64,000 bases of DNA from Providencia manganoxydans (GTDB lineage Bacteria > Pseudomonadota > Gammaproteobacteria > Enterobacterales > Enterobacteriaceae): assembly GCF_016618195.1 (NCBI RefSeq), contig NZ_CP067099.1, positions 3,348,001 to 3,412,000 of the forward strand, written 5' to 3'. A program made the translations under genes and the position numbers. This document shows, piece by piece, positions 9,574-19,529 of this stretch. A model generated the notes under the pieces. It was given only the letters and a program-made list of their open reading frames with translations. It was not told the DNA's origin and searched no databases. Every line of letters starts with the position of its first letter. The stretch's first letter is position 1.

Positions 9574-11631
9574 ATGAAAAAAACTCAACTGTTTGATAGT
9601 GCTTTAGTTCGTCAATCTATAATCGATGCCATAAAAAAATGCACCCCACAAGCGCAATGGCGTAACCCAGTGATGTTTGTCGTGTATATTGGCAGCATCA
9701 TCACGACGCTACTTTGGCTGACAATGTTAACGGGTCATAGTGAAGGTAACGCTTGGTTTAGTGGCATGATCACCCTCTGGTTATGGTTTACTGTGCTATT
9801 TGCCAATTTTGCTGAAGCCCTTGCTGAAGGACGCAGTAAAGCGCAAGCCGCTAGCCTTAAAGGCGTTAAAAAGCTCAGCAGTGCAATACGTCTTGCCGCT
9901 GCTTCTTTAGATGCTGCACAGGAAACCGTCAATTCAGATCAACTGCGCAAAGGGGATATTGTGCTGATCCGCGCTGGTGAAACTATCCCTTGTGATGGCG
10001 AAGTCATTGAAGGTGGCGCATCCGTTGATGAAAGTGCGATTACTGGCGAATCTGCCCCAGTCATACGTGAATCAGGGGGCGACTTTTCATCCGTTACAGG
10101 CGGAACACGCGTACTTTCAGACTGGTTAATTGTTGAATGTACTGTAAACCCAGGTGAAACATTCCTTGATCGTATGATTTCGATGGTCGAGGGTGCACAA
10201 CGTCGTAAAACACCAAATGAAATTGCACTCACTATTTTATTAACTGCACTGACGATTATTTTTTTATTAGCTTGTGCAACCTTATACCCATTCACCTTCT
10301 TCTCCGCAGAATATGCGGGCGCAGGCAGCGCTGTTTCGATTTTAGTGCTAATTGCTTTACTGATTTGTTTAATTCCAACCACCATTGGCGGCCTACTTTC
10401 CTCTATCGGTGTTGCTGGGATGAGCCGCATGTTAGGCGCCAATGTCATCGCGACTAGCGGTCGAGCAGTCGAAGCTGCCGGTGACGTTGATGTGTTATTG
10501 CTGGATAAAACAGGCACCATTACCTTAGGTAATCGCCAAGCCTCCGCCTTCTTACCGCTTGCAGGGGTAACAGAGCAACAACTTGCGGATGCTGCACAAC
10601 TTTCTTCTTTAGCCGATGAAACTCCTGAAGGTCGTAGCATCGTTGTACTGGCTAAGCAAAGATTTAATTTACGTGAAAGAGATATACATGCTCTAAATGC
10701 CACTTTTGTACCATTTTCAGCAATGACACGAATGAGTGGTGTCAACGTCGGCGAACGCATGATCCGTAAAGGCTCAGCGGATGCGATTCGCCGGTATGTT
10801 GAAGCAAATCATAGTAAATTCCCTCCCGAAGCTGACAAATTAGTGGAACAAGTTGCCCATCAAGGTGGAACACCATTGGTAGTGGTTGATAACCAAACCG
10901 TACTTGGTGTCGTTGCGCTAAAAGATATTGTGAAAGGTGGTATCAAAGAACGTTTTGCACAAATGCGCAGTATGGGGATCAAAACCGTAATGATCACAGG
11001 TGATAACCATCTTACAGCTGCGGCGATTGCTGCCGAGGCAGGTGTTGATGATTTTTTAGCTGAAGCAACCCCAGAAGCCAAGTTAGCGCTGATCCGCCAA
11101 TATCAATCCGAAGGACGTCTCGTTGCTATGACCGGTGATGGAACAAACGATGCCCCAGCCCTTGCTCAAGCAGATGTTGCTGTTGCGATGAACTCAGGCA
11201 CCCAAGCAGCAAAAGAAGCAGGTAACATGGTTGATTTAGATTCGAATCCAACCAAACTGATTGAAGTCGTTCATATCGGTAAGCAGATGCTAATGACACG
11301 TGGTTCACTGACCACTTTTAGTATCGCTAATGATATCGCTAAATATTTTGCCATCATTCCAGCTGCTTTTGCTGTCACTTGGCCGCAACTGAATGCGCTA
11401 AACATTATGCACCTACACTCACCTGCGTCCGCTTTGTTATCTGCTGTGATTTTTAATGCGTTGATCATTGTATTTTTGATCCCATTAGCCTTAAAAGGGG
11501 TTAACTATCGCCCAATGAGCTCACAGTCATTGTTACAAAGAAACTTAGGTATTTACGGTTTAGGTGGTCTGATCGTGCCATTTGTTGGTATCAAACTGAT
11601 TGACATGATCATCAGTCTATTTGGTTTATAA
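9574..11631 (+). CDS. kdpB: Potassium-transporting ATPase ATP-binding subunit KdpB
   Basis: A 685-residue P-type ATPase (IA) subunit that hydrolyses ATP to drive K+ uptake through KdpA. Visible are the actuator motif ITGESAPV (the TGES Ser is the inhibitory phosphorylation site in E. coli), the phosphorylated Asp in [12 protein letters not shown] near residue 310, [10 protein letters not shown] and the hinge [20 protein letters not shown]. Length is three residues over E. coli KdpB. The reading frame is intact. It is followed after 10 bp by kdpC. Confidence 0.98.
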   Translation: MKKTQLFDSALVRQSIIDAIKKCTPQAQWRNPVMFVVYIGSIITTLLWLTMLTGHSEGNAWFSGMITLWLWFTVLFANFAEALAEGRSKAQAASLKGVKKLSSAIRLAAASLDAAQETVNSDQLRKGDIVLIRAGETIPCDGEVIEGGASVDESAITGESAPVIRESGGDFSSVTGGTRVLSDWLIVECTVNPGETFLDRMISMVEGAQRRKTPNEIALTILLTALTIIFLLACATLYPFTFFSAEYAGAGSAVSILVLIALLICLIPTTIGGLLSSIGVAGMSRMLGANVIATSGRAVEAAGDVDVLLLDKTGTITLGNRQASAFLPLAGVTEQQLADAAQLSSLADETPEGRSIVVLAKQRFNLRERDIHALNATFVPFSAMTRMSGVNVGERMIRKGSADAIRRYVEANHSKFPPEADKLVEQVAHQGGTPLVVVDNQTVLGVVALKDIVKGGIKERFAQMRSMGIKTVMITGDNHLTAAAIAAEAGVDDFLAEATPEAKLALIRQYQSEGRLVAMTGDGTNDAPALAQADVAVAMNSGTQAAKEAGNMVDLDSNPTKLIEVVHIGKQMLMTRGSLTTFSIANDIAKYFAIIPAAFAVTWPQLNALNIMHLHSPASALLSAVIFNALIIVFLIPLALKGVNYRPMSSQSLLQRNLGIYGLGGLIVPFVGIKLIDMIISLFGL

Positions 11632-11641
11632 GGGATCAATT

Positions 11642-12235
11642 ATGAATATGCTCCGTTCATCTATCGTAGTATTAGCGTTACTGGCGATAATTACTGGGGT
11701 TGCCTATCCTTTATTTGTCACGGGGATCGCCAATGTCCTATTCCCTTGGCAGGCTAAAGGCTCTTTAATCGAACAAGATAACCGTGTAGTTGGCTCGGTT
11801 TTAATTGGTCAAAACTACCAATCTGAGAATTACTTTTTAGGGCGCCCCTCCGCGACTGCTGATCACCCTTATAATGCTCTCGCATCCGGTGCTAGTAACC
11901 TTGCGGTCAGTAACCCTGAACTAAATGAAGCTTTTTCTCAACGTAGTCAACAATTAAGAGCGCAAAACCCAGATGCAACATCGATATTACCTGTGGATCT
12001 ATTAACTAGCTCAGCGAGTGGCTTAGATCCTGATATTTCAGTCTCCGCAGCGCTCTACCAAGCACCACGTATTGCGAAAAACAGACAGCTGTCACTAAAA
12101 GACGTAGAATCATTGATTGCCATACAAACCCAAAAACCATTATTTGGTTTTATCGGCGAACCTGTCGTCAATGTATTGCAACTCAATATGGCTCTGGATG
12201 AGCTAAAACAACAGCTTAACCTACCGGCTCACTGA
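11642..12235 (+). CDS. kdpC: Potassium-transporting ATPase subunit KdpC
   Basis: A 197-residue protein with one N-terminal membrane helix (LRSSIVVLALLAIITGVAYP) and a periplasmic domain; it is part of the KdpFABC complex and is thought to raise nucleotide or ion affinity. The motifs NYFLGRPSA and ASGASNLAVSNP are typical. The ATG at 11642 is preferred over an in-frame upstream start at 11621 inside kdpB, since AAGGGAT precedes it and the protein then starts at the helix. Confidence 0.96.
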   Translation: MNMLRSSIVVLALLAIITGVAYPLFVTGIANVLFPWQAKGSLIEQDNRVVGSVLIGQNYQSENYFLGRPSATADHPYNALASGASNLAVSNPELNEAFSQRSQQLRAQNPDATSILPVDLLTSSASGLDPDISVSAALYQAPRIAKNRQLSLKDVESLIAIQTQKPLFGFIGEPVVNVLQLNMALDELKQQLNLPAH

Positions 12236-12243
12236 GGCTAGCT

Positions 12244-14964
12244 ATGGATAATCAAGACCCAATTCGCCCAAACCCAGACGAACTACTGATAAAAGCGAAT
12301 GAAAGTGGGCGTGGTAAACTTAAAATATTTTTCGGCGCCTGTGCAGGCGTCGGAAAAACCTACGCCATGCTACAAGAAGCGCAACGATTGCGCGCACAAG
12401 GGTTAGATGTACTTGTTGGGGTCGTGGAAACACATGAAAGAGAAGAAACTGCCGCACTACTCGAAGGGCTATCTCTGCTGCCACCTCGTCGTTTAAATCA
12501 TCGCGGACGCCGTATGAACAGCTTCGATATTGATGCTGCAATAGCAAGGCACCCTGCGATTATTTTAATGGATGAACTCGCCTTCAGTAATCCAATGGGA
12601 AGCCGCCACCCTAAGCGATGGCAAGATGTCGAAGAGTTACTCGATGCGGGTATTGATGTTCTAACCACCATTAATGTGCAACATATTGAGAGTTTGAATG
12701 ATGTAGTGGGAAGTATTACGGGGATCCGCGTTCGTGAAACCGTCCCTGATCATATTTTCGATGCCGCTGATGAAATTGTCTTAGTGGATCTACCGCCTGA
12801 TGATCTGCGTCAGCGCTTAAAAGAAGGCAAAGTCTATATCCCAGGGCAAGCTGAACGCGCTATTGAGCATTTTTTTCGTAAAGGTAATTTAATTGCACTA
12901 CGCGAGCTTGCTTTACGACGTACCGCTGATCGCGTTGATGGGCAAATGCGTGAGTTTCGTGATGGTAAAGGGCAAGCGCCTGTTTGGCATACTCGCGATG
13001 GCTTACTGCTTTGCATCGGTCACAACAGTGGTAATGAAAAACTCGTTCGTGCAGCAGCAAGACTGGCTGCCAAATTAGGCTCTGTTTGGCATGCTGTTTA
13101 TGTTGAAACACCCACCTTACATCAGTTACCTGAAGGTCATCGTAGAGCCATTCTTAAAGCATTGCGCTTAGCACAAGATCTCGGTGCTGAAACAGCAACC
13201 CTATCTGATCCATCCGAAGAAAAAGCCGTGTTACGTTACGCCCGAGAGCATAATCTGGGTAAAATTTTAATCGGTCGGCGCATTAAGCGCCGTAAGTGGT
13301 TTGATTTCACGACTCGTAGAAGTTTTGCCGAACGGTTAGGCGCATTAGGACCTGATATTGATTTAGTGATTGTGGCACTCGAAGAAAAACATGATTGGCT
13401 AAAAGATCCTGAGCGCAAACCTTTTACGGAAAAATGGCGCACAGATGTTAACGGTTTTTTAATGGCGATTGCGATGTGCGCCGCAATTACCCTTTTCTCA
13501 CGAACTTTTTTACTCGCTTTCGATAAAGCCAACCTAGTCACGCTTTATTTACTTGGCGTCGTTTTAATCGCACTCTTTTATGGCCGCCGCCCTTCTGTTT
13601 TTGCAGCCCTAATTAACGTAATTAGTTTTGACTTATTTTTTGTTCAACCTCACTTTTCTCTAGCCATCATGGATATGCAGTACTTAGTGACATTTACTGT
13701 GATGCTAATTGTCGGTGTTGTCGTGGGTAACTTAACTGCGGGCATGCGCTATCAGGCTCGGATAGCACGCTATCGAGAACAACGTACACGCCATTTATAT
13801 GAAATGACAAAAGAATTAGGTCAAGCGCTTACTGAACAAGATATTGGCAAAACAGGGTATCATTTCATTAATAATGCCTTTCAAGCAAAAACCTGCTTAT
13901 TATTGCCAGATGAAGATAACCATTTAGCACCATTATCTTGTGAAGGCTACAGCCCCATGCAAATTGACCAAGCCATTGCTAAATGGAGCTTCGAGAAACG
14001 CCAACCTGCTGGCGCAGGTACAGATACACTGCCAAGTGTTCCTTATCAATTACAGCCAATTACTACAGCTGATCAGACACTTGCTGTACTGGCTATTGAG
14101 CCTAGTAATTTACGTCAGTTGCTGATCCCTGAGCAACAACGAATGTTACAAACCTTCACTGGATTAATCGCTAATGCACTTGCACGTTTAAAACTGGCAA
14201 AACAGGCGGAATTGGCAAAACTCGATATCGAACGCGAGCAATTACGTAATTCATTACTCGCTGCACTATCCCATGATTTAAAAACACCACTTACTGTACT
14301 ATTTGGCCAAGCTGAAATTTTAACTTTAAACCTTAGCGCTGAAAATTCGCCTTATACTGAACAAGTTAACCAAATGCGTCAGCAAATACTTAGTACTTCA
14401 CGTTTAGTGAATAACTTATTGGATATGGCACGCCTACAATCAGGAAGTATTCAACCTAATTTTGAATGGCAATCATTACAAGAAATTACCGGTAGTGCAG
14501 TAAGGACACTTGATTACACATTATATAGCCACCCTTTGTCTATTGAGATCCCTGCGGATCTATTACTTTACTGTGATGGCAATTTAATTGAGAGAGTACT
14601 AATTAATCTACTTGAGAACGCGGTCAAATACAGTGATACTGACACTCCAATGGGAATTAGTGCTAAAATAGAAGATAATCAAGTACATATTGAGGTTTGG
14701 GATGCGAGTAATGCGATCCCCGATGGACAAGAAAACATTATTTTTGATAAATTTTCACGGGCACAAAAAGAGTCCGCCATCCCCGGTGTTGGCCTTGGCT
14801 TAGCCATCTGTCGAGCTATTATTCAATTACATGATGGGCAAATTTGGGCTGAAAATAATAAAAAAGGTGGAGCCAGCTTCCACTTTGTTTTACCTTTTAA
14901 ATCATTACCTGATATTGAAGAGATAACTAACTATTGTGAACCCCCATCAAATACTGATCATTGA
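12244..14964 (+). CDS. kdpD: Potassium/turgor sensor histidine kinase KdpD
   Basis: A 906-residue sensor kinase (E. coli 894). Order of domains: N-terminal KdpD domain with Walker A FFGACAGVGKTYAML near residue 30, a universal-stress-protein-like domain around 250-370, four clustered membrane helices around 400-500, a GAF-like segment, then the DHp helix with ALSHDLKTPLTVL and a catalytic ATPase domain with NLLENAVKYS and GVGLGLAIC. It phosphorylates KdpE in response to low K+ or osmotic signals. It is separated from kdpC by 8 bp, and its 3' end overlaps kdpE by 29 bp. Confidence 0.97.
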   Translation: MDNQDPIRPNPDELLIKANESGRGKLKIFFGACAGVGKTYAMLQEAQRLRAQGLDVLVGVVETHEREETAALLEGLSLLPPRRLNHRGRRMNSFDIDAAIARHPAIILMDELAFSNPMGSRHPKRWQDVEELLDAGIDVLTTINVQHIESLNDVVGSITGIRVRETVPDHIFDAADEIVLVDLPPDDLRQRLKEGKVYIPGQAERAIEHFFRKGNLIALRELALRRTADRVDGQMREFRDGKGQAPVWHTRDGLLLCIGHNSGNEKLVRAAARLAAKLGSVWHAVYVETPTLHQLPEGHRRAILKALRLAQDLGAETATLSDPSEEKAVLRYAREHNLGKILIGRRIKRRKWFDFTTRRSFAERLGALGPDIDLVIVALEEKHDWLKDPERKPFTEKWRTDVNGFLMAIAMCAAITLFSRTFLLAFDKANLVTLYLLGVVLIALFYGRRPSVFAALINVISFDLFFVQPHFSLAIMDMQYLVTFTVMLIVGVVVGNLTAGMRYQARIARYREQRTRHLYEMTKELGQALTEQDIGKTGYHFINNAFQAKTCLLLPDEDNHLAPLSCEGYSPMQIDQAIAKWSFEKRQPAGAGTDTLPSVPYQLQPITTADQTLAVLAIEPSNLRQLLIPEQQRMLQTFTGLIANALARLKLAKQAELAKLDIEREQLRNSLLAALSHDLKTPLTVLFGQAEILTLNLSAENSPYTEQVNQMRQQILSTSRLVNNLLDMARLQSGSIQPNFEWQSLQEITGSAVRTLDYTLYSHPLSIEIPADLLLYCDGNLIERVLINLLENAVKYSDTDTPMGISAKIEDNQVHIEVWDASNAIPDGQENIIFDKFSRAQKESAIPGVGLGLAICRAIIQLHDGQIWAENNKKGGASFHFVLPFKSLPDIEEITNYCEPPSNTDH

Positions 14965-15619
14965 AGATGAAAAAGAAATTCGTCGTTTTGTCCGATTAGC
15001 ATTGGAGGGGGAAGGCTTGAAAGTTTTTGAGGCTGAAACTTGTCATCGAGGCCTCATTGAAGCAGGAACTCGCCAGCCTGATCTATTAATACTGGATCTG
15101 GGTTTACCTGACGGTGATGGGTTAGATCTGATCCGTGATTTACGCCAATGGAGCAGCATTCCAATTATCGTATTATCCGCACGTGAAGAAGAATCACAAA
15201 AAGTTGCAGCATTAGATGCAGGAGCTGATGACTACCTGACCAAACCTTTTGGCATTAGTGAATTACTGGCTAGAGTCCGTGTAGCCTTACGGCGCTTTGG
15301 TAAAGTCACTCAAGAAAGCTCAGTATTTCAATTTGGTGATATCAGTATTGATTTTATTAATCGGATCGTCAGCAAACAAAATGAAGAACTGCACCTAACA
15401 CCAATCGAGTTTCGCTTACTCAGTGAGCTAGTCGCCAACAGTGGCAAAGTGCTCACTCAACGCCACCTGCTACTACAAGTTTGGGGGCCTAATTATGTTG
15501 AGCATAATCATTACCTACGTATTTATATGGGGCATTTACGGCAAAAGCTGGAAAATGATCCTGCCCGCCCCATCCATTTACTCACCGAAACTGGGATTGG
15601 CTATCGCTTTATGCCCTAG
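14936..15619 (+). CDS. kdpE: Response regulator KdpE
   Basis: A 227-residue OmpR/PhoB-class regulator. The receiver domain has the acidic pair IIEDE near residue 10, the phosphoacceptor Asp54 in LILDLGLPDGDG and the Lys of YLTKPFG. The C-terminal winged helix carries HLTPIEFRLL and NHYLRIYMGHLRQKL. The chosen start is GTG at 14936 within the end of kdpD (29-bp overlap), which implies translational coupling; the N-terminal MNPHQILIIEDE aligns with E. coli MTNVLIVEDE. Its target is the kdpF promoter box at 7670. Confidence 0.96.
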   Translation: MNPHQILIIEDEKEIRRFVRLALEGEGLKVFEAETCHRGLIEAGTRQPDLLILDLGLPDGDGLDLIRDLRQWSSIPIIVLSAREEESQKVAALDAGADDYLTKPFGISELLARVRVALRRFGKVTQESSVFQFGDISIDFINRIVSKQNEELHLTPIEFRLLSELVANSGKVLTQRHLLLQVWGPNYVEHNHYLRIYMGHLRQKLENDPARPIHLLTETGIGYRFMP

Positions 15620-15676
15620 TGAATATTTACACAATGCTTAAAAGCTATTTCATAAGCATCTCAATTATCTTATAGC
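15620..15676. other. Unique flank between kdpE and the repeat array
   Basis: Short unique sequence after kdpE. ATGCTTA (15634-15640) and TAAGCAT (15653-15659) form a hairpin without a T tract. The last 16 bases resemble the spacer that joins later repeat copies, and so may be the ancestral left border of the repeat. Confidence 0.5.
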
Positions 15677-16594
15677 CATAAAAAAATCTTAGCATCACTA
15701 AGATACTAAGATTTTATCTGTCGCCTTGAAGCTATTAGCTATCACAGCATTTCCTCTCAATAATTCGTACCACATCTAGACGGCCAGTGAAGATAGTCGG
15801 GGAGCATAGATAACGCGATTAAATTAGCAGACATAAAAAAATCTTAGCATCAACTAAGACACTAAGATTTTATCTATCGCCTTGAAGCTATTAGCTATCA
15901 CAGCATTTCCTCTCAATAATTCGTACCACATCTAGGCGGCCAGTGAAGATAGTCGGGGAGCATAGATAACGCGATTAAATTAGCAGACATAAAAAAATCT
16001 TAGCATCACTAAGATCCTAAGATTTTATCTGTCGCCTTGAAGCTATTAGCTATCACAGCATTTCCTCTAAATAATTCGTACCACATCTAGGCGGCCAGTG
16101 AAGATAGTCGGGGGAGCATAGATAACGCGATTAAATTAGCAGACATAAAAAAATCTTAGCATCAACTAAGGCACTAAGATTTTATCTGTCGCCTTGAAGC
16201 CATTAGCCATCACAGTATTTCCTCTAAATAACTCGTACCACATTTAGGCGGCCAGCAAAGATAGTCGAGAAGCATAGATAACGCGATTAAATTAGCAGAC
16301 ATAAAAAAATATTAGCATCAACTAAGATCCTAAGATTTTATCTGTCGCCTTGAAGCTATTAGCCATCACAGCATTTCCTCTCAATAATTCGTACCACATC
16401 TAGACGGCCAGTGAAGATAGTCGGGGAGCATAGATAACGCGATTAAATTAGCAGACATAAAAAAATCTTAGCATCAACTAAGACACTAAGATTTTATCTA
16501 TCGCTTTGAAGCTATTAGCTATCACAGCATTTCCTCTCAATAATTCGTACCACATCTAGGCGGCCAGTGAAGATAGTCGGGGAGCATAGATAAC
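15677..16594. repeat. Tandem array, six copies of a 156-bp unit
   Basis: Six direct copies begin at 15677, 15832, 15988, 16144, 16300 and 16456 (periods 155, 156, 156, 156, 156). Each unit holds a hairpin AAAATCTTAG ... CTAAGATTTT with an A7 on its left, so that on the minus strand it reads as a stem plus T7; then a TCGCCTTGAAGC segment; then the left half of an ERIC (CTCTCAATAATTCG through GAGCATAGATAAC). Copies 1 to 5 continue at that point into GCGATTAAATTAGCAGA and the next hairpin, whereas copy 6 continues into the ERIC right half. Copies differ by a few bases, copy 4 being the most diverged. No open reading frame is seen in the array on either strand. Confidence 0.95.
16462..16495 (-). 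terminator. Terminator hairpin nearest glnS (array copy 6)
   Basis: On the minus strand this reads AAAATCTTAG, a 14-nt loop, CTAAGATTTT and further Ts: a 10-bp stem with a T7 tail, the first terminator met by glnS transcripts. Five near-identical hairpins follow downstream at about 156-bp steps. On the plus strand the tail is TTTTATCT, a weaker terminator for kdpE. Confidence 0.7.
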
Positions 16595-16652
16595 TATGTG
16601 ACCCGACTAGCTGAGCGCAGCCAACAACGATGTGGTGCGAAGTATGACGAGG
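16534..16652 (+). repeat. ERIC element at the 3' end of glnS
   Basis: Near-complete ERIC: CTCTCAATAATTCG on the left, the central palindrome GTCGGG..CATAGATAACTATG..CCCGAC, and GCGAAGTATGACGAGG on the right, ending 4 bp from the glnS stop codon. Its left half is the last copy of the tandem array. It is of the same sequence subfamily as the inverted ERIC at 18407-18532 on the other side of glnS. Confidence 0.85.
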
Positions 16653-16655
16653 AAA

Positions 16656-18323
16656 TTATTGCGCTTCGATCTTAGCCCATGTATCGCGCAACCCTACGGT
16701 ACGGTTAAACACCAACTTATCAGCACTGCTTAAACGATTATCGGCACAGAAATAGCCTTCACGCTCAAACTGATAGGGTTTATCTGTTGCAGCTTCACGT
16801 AAGCTTGGCTCAACAAAACCATGGCGAATAACTAATGACTCAGGGTTGATAACGGAGACAAAATCCTCTTCCGCAGCAGGGTTTGCTACCGTAAACAAGC
16901 GATCGTAAAGACGAATTTCAGCAGGTAGAGCATGTGCAGCACTAACCCAATGAATAACCCCTTTTACTTTACGTCCGTCTGCTGGGTCTTTATTCAGTGT
17001 TTGTGGGTCATAGGTGCAGTAAATCGTTGTAATGTTACCTTCTGCATCTTTTTCCACACGTTCTGCTTTAATAATGTATGCATTACGCAGGCGAACTTCT
17101 TTACCTAATACCAAGCGCTTATATTGACGGTTAGCTTCTTCACGGAAATCAGCACGATCAATATATAATTCATTGCTGAATGGGACTTTGCGTGTGCCCA
17201 TCTCTGGCTTGTTCGGGTGATTTGGCGCAGTTAAAATCTCTTCGCCAGCAGGCATGTTTTCAATCACTAAACGAACAGGATCAATAACCGCCATTGCACG
17301 AGGAGCATTTTCGTTTAAGTCGTCACGGATGCAAGACTCTAACGATGCCATTTCAACGTTGTTATCTTGCTTAGTCACGCCAATACGTAGGCAGAATTCA
17401 CGGATAGATGCCGCGGTATAACCACGACGACGTAAACCTGAAATAGTAGGCATACGCGGATCATCCCAACCTTCAACCAATTTATCAGTGACCAATTGGT
17501 TCAGCTTACGCTTAGACATCACGGTATATTCAAGGTTTAAGCGTGAAAATTCGTACTGGCGAGGGTGACAATCAATCGTGATATTATCAAGAACCCAGTC
17601 ATATAAACGACGGTTATCTTGGAACTCCAATGTACACAATGAATGTGTAATACCTTCTAACGCATCAGAAATGCAATGCGTGAAATCATACATTGGGTAA
17701 ATACACCATTTGTTACCAGACTGATGGTGCTCGGCAAATTTAATACGATATAAAACAGGGTCACGCATAACAATAAAAGGTGACGCCATGTCAATTTTTG
17801 CACGCAAACAAGCTTTACCTTCTTCAAAGCCACCAGCACGCATTTTTTCAAACAGTGCTAAGTTTTCTTCAATACTACGGTCGCGATATGGGCTATTTTT
17901 ACCTGGCTCTTTCAAGGTACCGCGGTATTCACGGATCTGTTCTGCGCTCAGCTCATCAACATAAGCCAATCCTTTATTGATCAACTCAATGGCATATTGA
18001 TACAAAGTATCGAAATAATCAGAAGAGTAATGAACTTTACCGCTCCATTGGAACCCGAGCCACTGCACATCTTCTTGAATCGAATTAACGTACTCAACGT
18101 CTTCTTTAACAGGGTTAGTATCATCAAAACGTAAGTTACACTTGCCTTGATAGTCCTGTGCGATCCCAAAATTCAAGCAAATTGATTTTGCATGGCCAAT
18201 GTGCAAATAGCCATTTGGTTCAGGTGGAAAACGAGTTTGTACCGAAGTGTGTTTCCCACTCGCCAGATCTTCATCAATGATCTGACGGATAAAATTTGTT
18301 GGGCGAGTTTCTGCCTCATTCAT
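16656..18323 (-). CDS. glnS: Glutaminyl-tRNA synthetase
   Basis: A 555-residue class I aminoacyl-tRNA synthetase (E. coli 554) that charges tRNA-Gln. The ATP-binding signatures are present: [15 protein letters not shown] near residue 35 and VMSKRKL near 270. The two C-terminal anticodon-binding beta-barrels follow. The ATG at 18323 is chosen over an in-frame ATG nine bases upstream because GAGGA then lies at normal spacing and the N-terminus [15 protein letters not shown] matches E. coli [15 protein letters not shown]. It is monocistronic and flanked on both sides by ERICs. Confidence 0.98.
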   Translation of the reverse strand: MNEAETRPTNFIRQIIDEDLASGKHTSVQTRFPPEPNGYLHIGHAKSICLNFGIAQDYQGKCNLRFDDTNPVKEDVEYVNSIQEDVQWLGFQWSGKVHYSSDYFDTLYQYAIELINKGLAYVDELSAEQIREYRGTLKEPGKNSPYRDRSIEENLALFEKMRAGGFEEGKACLRAKIDMASPFIVMRDPVLYRIKFAEHHQSGNKWCIYPMYDFTHCISDALEGITHSLCTLEFQDNRRLYDWVLDNITIDCHPRQYEFSRLNLEYTVMSKRKLNQLVTDKLVEGWDDPRMPTISGLRRRGYTAASIREFCLRIGVTKQDNNVEMASLESCIRDDLNENAPRAMAVIDPVRLVIENMPAGEEILTAPNHPNKPEMGTRKVPFSNELYIDRADFREEANRQYKRLVLGKEVRLRNAYIIKAERVEKDAEGNITTIYCTYDPQTLNKDPADGRKVKGVIHWVSAAHALPAEIRLYDRLFTVANPAAEEDFVSVINPESLVIRHGFVEPSLREAATDKPYQFEREGYFCADNRLSSADKLVFNRTVGLRDTWAKIEAQ

Positions 18324-18406
18324 TGTCATCATTCCTCAATGCCAAAAGCGCGTAATAGCAAGCTATAGTCTACCATAATCTGTCAGGAAACAACCGTTTG
18401 ATCTCA

Positions 18407-18532
18407 TATACTCTTCATTCTTCGCGCCACAGCGTTGTTGGCTGCGTTTAGCTAGCCGAGTCACATAGTTATCTATGCTCCTCGACTATCTTCACTGGCC
18501 GCCTAGCTGTAACACGAATTATTTAGAGTATA
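18407..18532 (-). repeat. ERIC element upstream of glnS
   Basis: A 126-bp ERIC in reverse orientation, with TATACTCTTCATTCTTCG at one end and AATTATTTAGAGTATA at the other. It shares the segment GGCGGCCAGTGAAGATAGTC and the centre CATAGATAACTATG with the ERIC after glnS. It lies 84 bp upstream of the glnS start, in the region expected to hold the glnS promoter. Confidence 0.88.
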
Positions 18533-18543
18533 CAATCGTTATA

Positions 18544-19359
18544 TTACGCAGCTAATATCACACATAACACGACAAACAATAAAATTGGATAGCTTTGTGC
18601 ATGACGTTTATCACTTAAATAAGGCATCAATAAACCAGCAAAACGGATCCCTAACCATGAGGTCGCAATTAAAATTAATGCGCCTTTAATATAAATCATG
18701 CCAATAAAACCACTACCCAATTCAATATCTTTCGTCAATGCAAAGTAGAGGTAAGTTAGCGTCCCCGTAATCGCCATCGGTAATGTTAACGGATTCGCAA
18801 ACGCCGCCGCTTGGATCATACTCGCACCACGTCGACGCATTAAAGGAACTGTCATCACACTCCCCCCCACGCCAAGAAACGCAGCAACCGCGCCAATCAC
18901 GACTCCAATAGGCGTATCCGCAAAAATGCCACCTTTAGAAGGTTGAATGCCATTCGAATCGGTTTTCATAAAACCTGGGCGAATGAAACAATCCAAGATA
19001 GTGATAATCAAGTAAACAATAAACACCCAGCGGATCCATTCACTTTCCACTGACAGTGCAACAAACGCACCAACAATCCCACCTAATGAAATTGGAATAA
19101 TAAAAGGACGAATGATTGACCAATTTAAGTTTCCTTTGCGGTAGTGAGCTTGGCTAGATACCGATGCCGAAAAAATCATCACACAAGTTGATGTCGCAAC
19201 AGCGATTTGCATTGCAACATCATTCGCCTCACTTTGCGGCCCCCACACCAAGCTAATTAAGGCATACAACAAGGGAACCGTAATAAAACCGCCACCAAAA
19301 CCAAATAAAGCCGTTGTGATCCCAGATAGAAAACCAAAAAGGCACAGTAATACAGTCAC
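18544..19359 (-). CDS. TSUP-family membrane exporter (TauE/SafE type)
   Basis: A 271-residue polytopic protein with about eight hydrophobic segments and the two inverted repeat motifs of the TauE/SafE (DUF81, TSUP) family: GITTALFGFGGGFITVP at the N-terminus and GAVAAFLGVGGSVMTVPLM in the second half. Known members move sulfite, sulfoacetate or other organosulfur anions; the substrate here cannot be told. It starts with GTG at 19359 after GGAGATATACCT. It ends just before the glnS upstream ERIC and is preceded by the nagE terminator, so it is probably its own unit. E. coli has no such gene at this position. Confidence 0.88.
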   Translation of the reverse strand: MTVLLCLFGFLSGITTALFGFGGGFITVPLLYALISLVWGPQSEANDVAMQIAVATSTCVMIFSASVSSQAHYRKGNLNWSIIRPFIIPISLGGIVGAFVALSVESEWIRWVFIVYLIITILDCFIRPGFMKTDSNGIQPSKGGIFADTPIGVVIGAVAAFLGVGGSVMTVPLMRRRGASMIQAAAFANPLTLPMAITGTLTYLYFALTKDIELGSGFIGMIYIKGALILIATSWLGIRFAGLLMPYLSDKRHAQSYPILLFVVLCVILAA

Positions 19360-19465
19360 AGGTATATCTCCATTTGTTATTGTAATGTTATCTTACCGAG
19401 GAGAATAACGGCTGACTTACGCATTCCTGACAAGTTACTTTGAAATTTCGCCAACTTTTCTGAAG

Positions 19466-19498
19466 ATCAAAAAAAGGGAGGCATAAATCGCCTCCCTT
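19466..19498 (-). terminator. nagE terminator
   Basis: On the minus strand: AAGGGAGGC, loop, GCCTCCCTT followed by TTTTTT; a 9-bp GC-rich stem 31 bp after the nagE stop. Confidence 0.9.
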
Positions 19499-19529
19499 CG
19501 CTCTGTCAATAATATAATAAGTCTATTGA

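Noticed and set aside
9939..10760. 273-residue minus-strand frame inside kdpB
   Set aside because: Antisense to conserved P-type ATPase motifs, Ser/Thr/Pro-rich composition and no recognisable domain.
15677..16594. Integron attC cassette array
   Set aside because: There are no cassette genes, no attC core sites, and the period is uniform; the unit contains ERIC sequence instead.
15661..16600. CRISPR array
   Set aside because: The repeat is 156 bp with no short unique spacers; successive copies are near-identical along their whole length.
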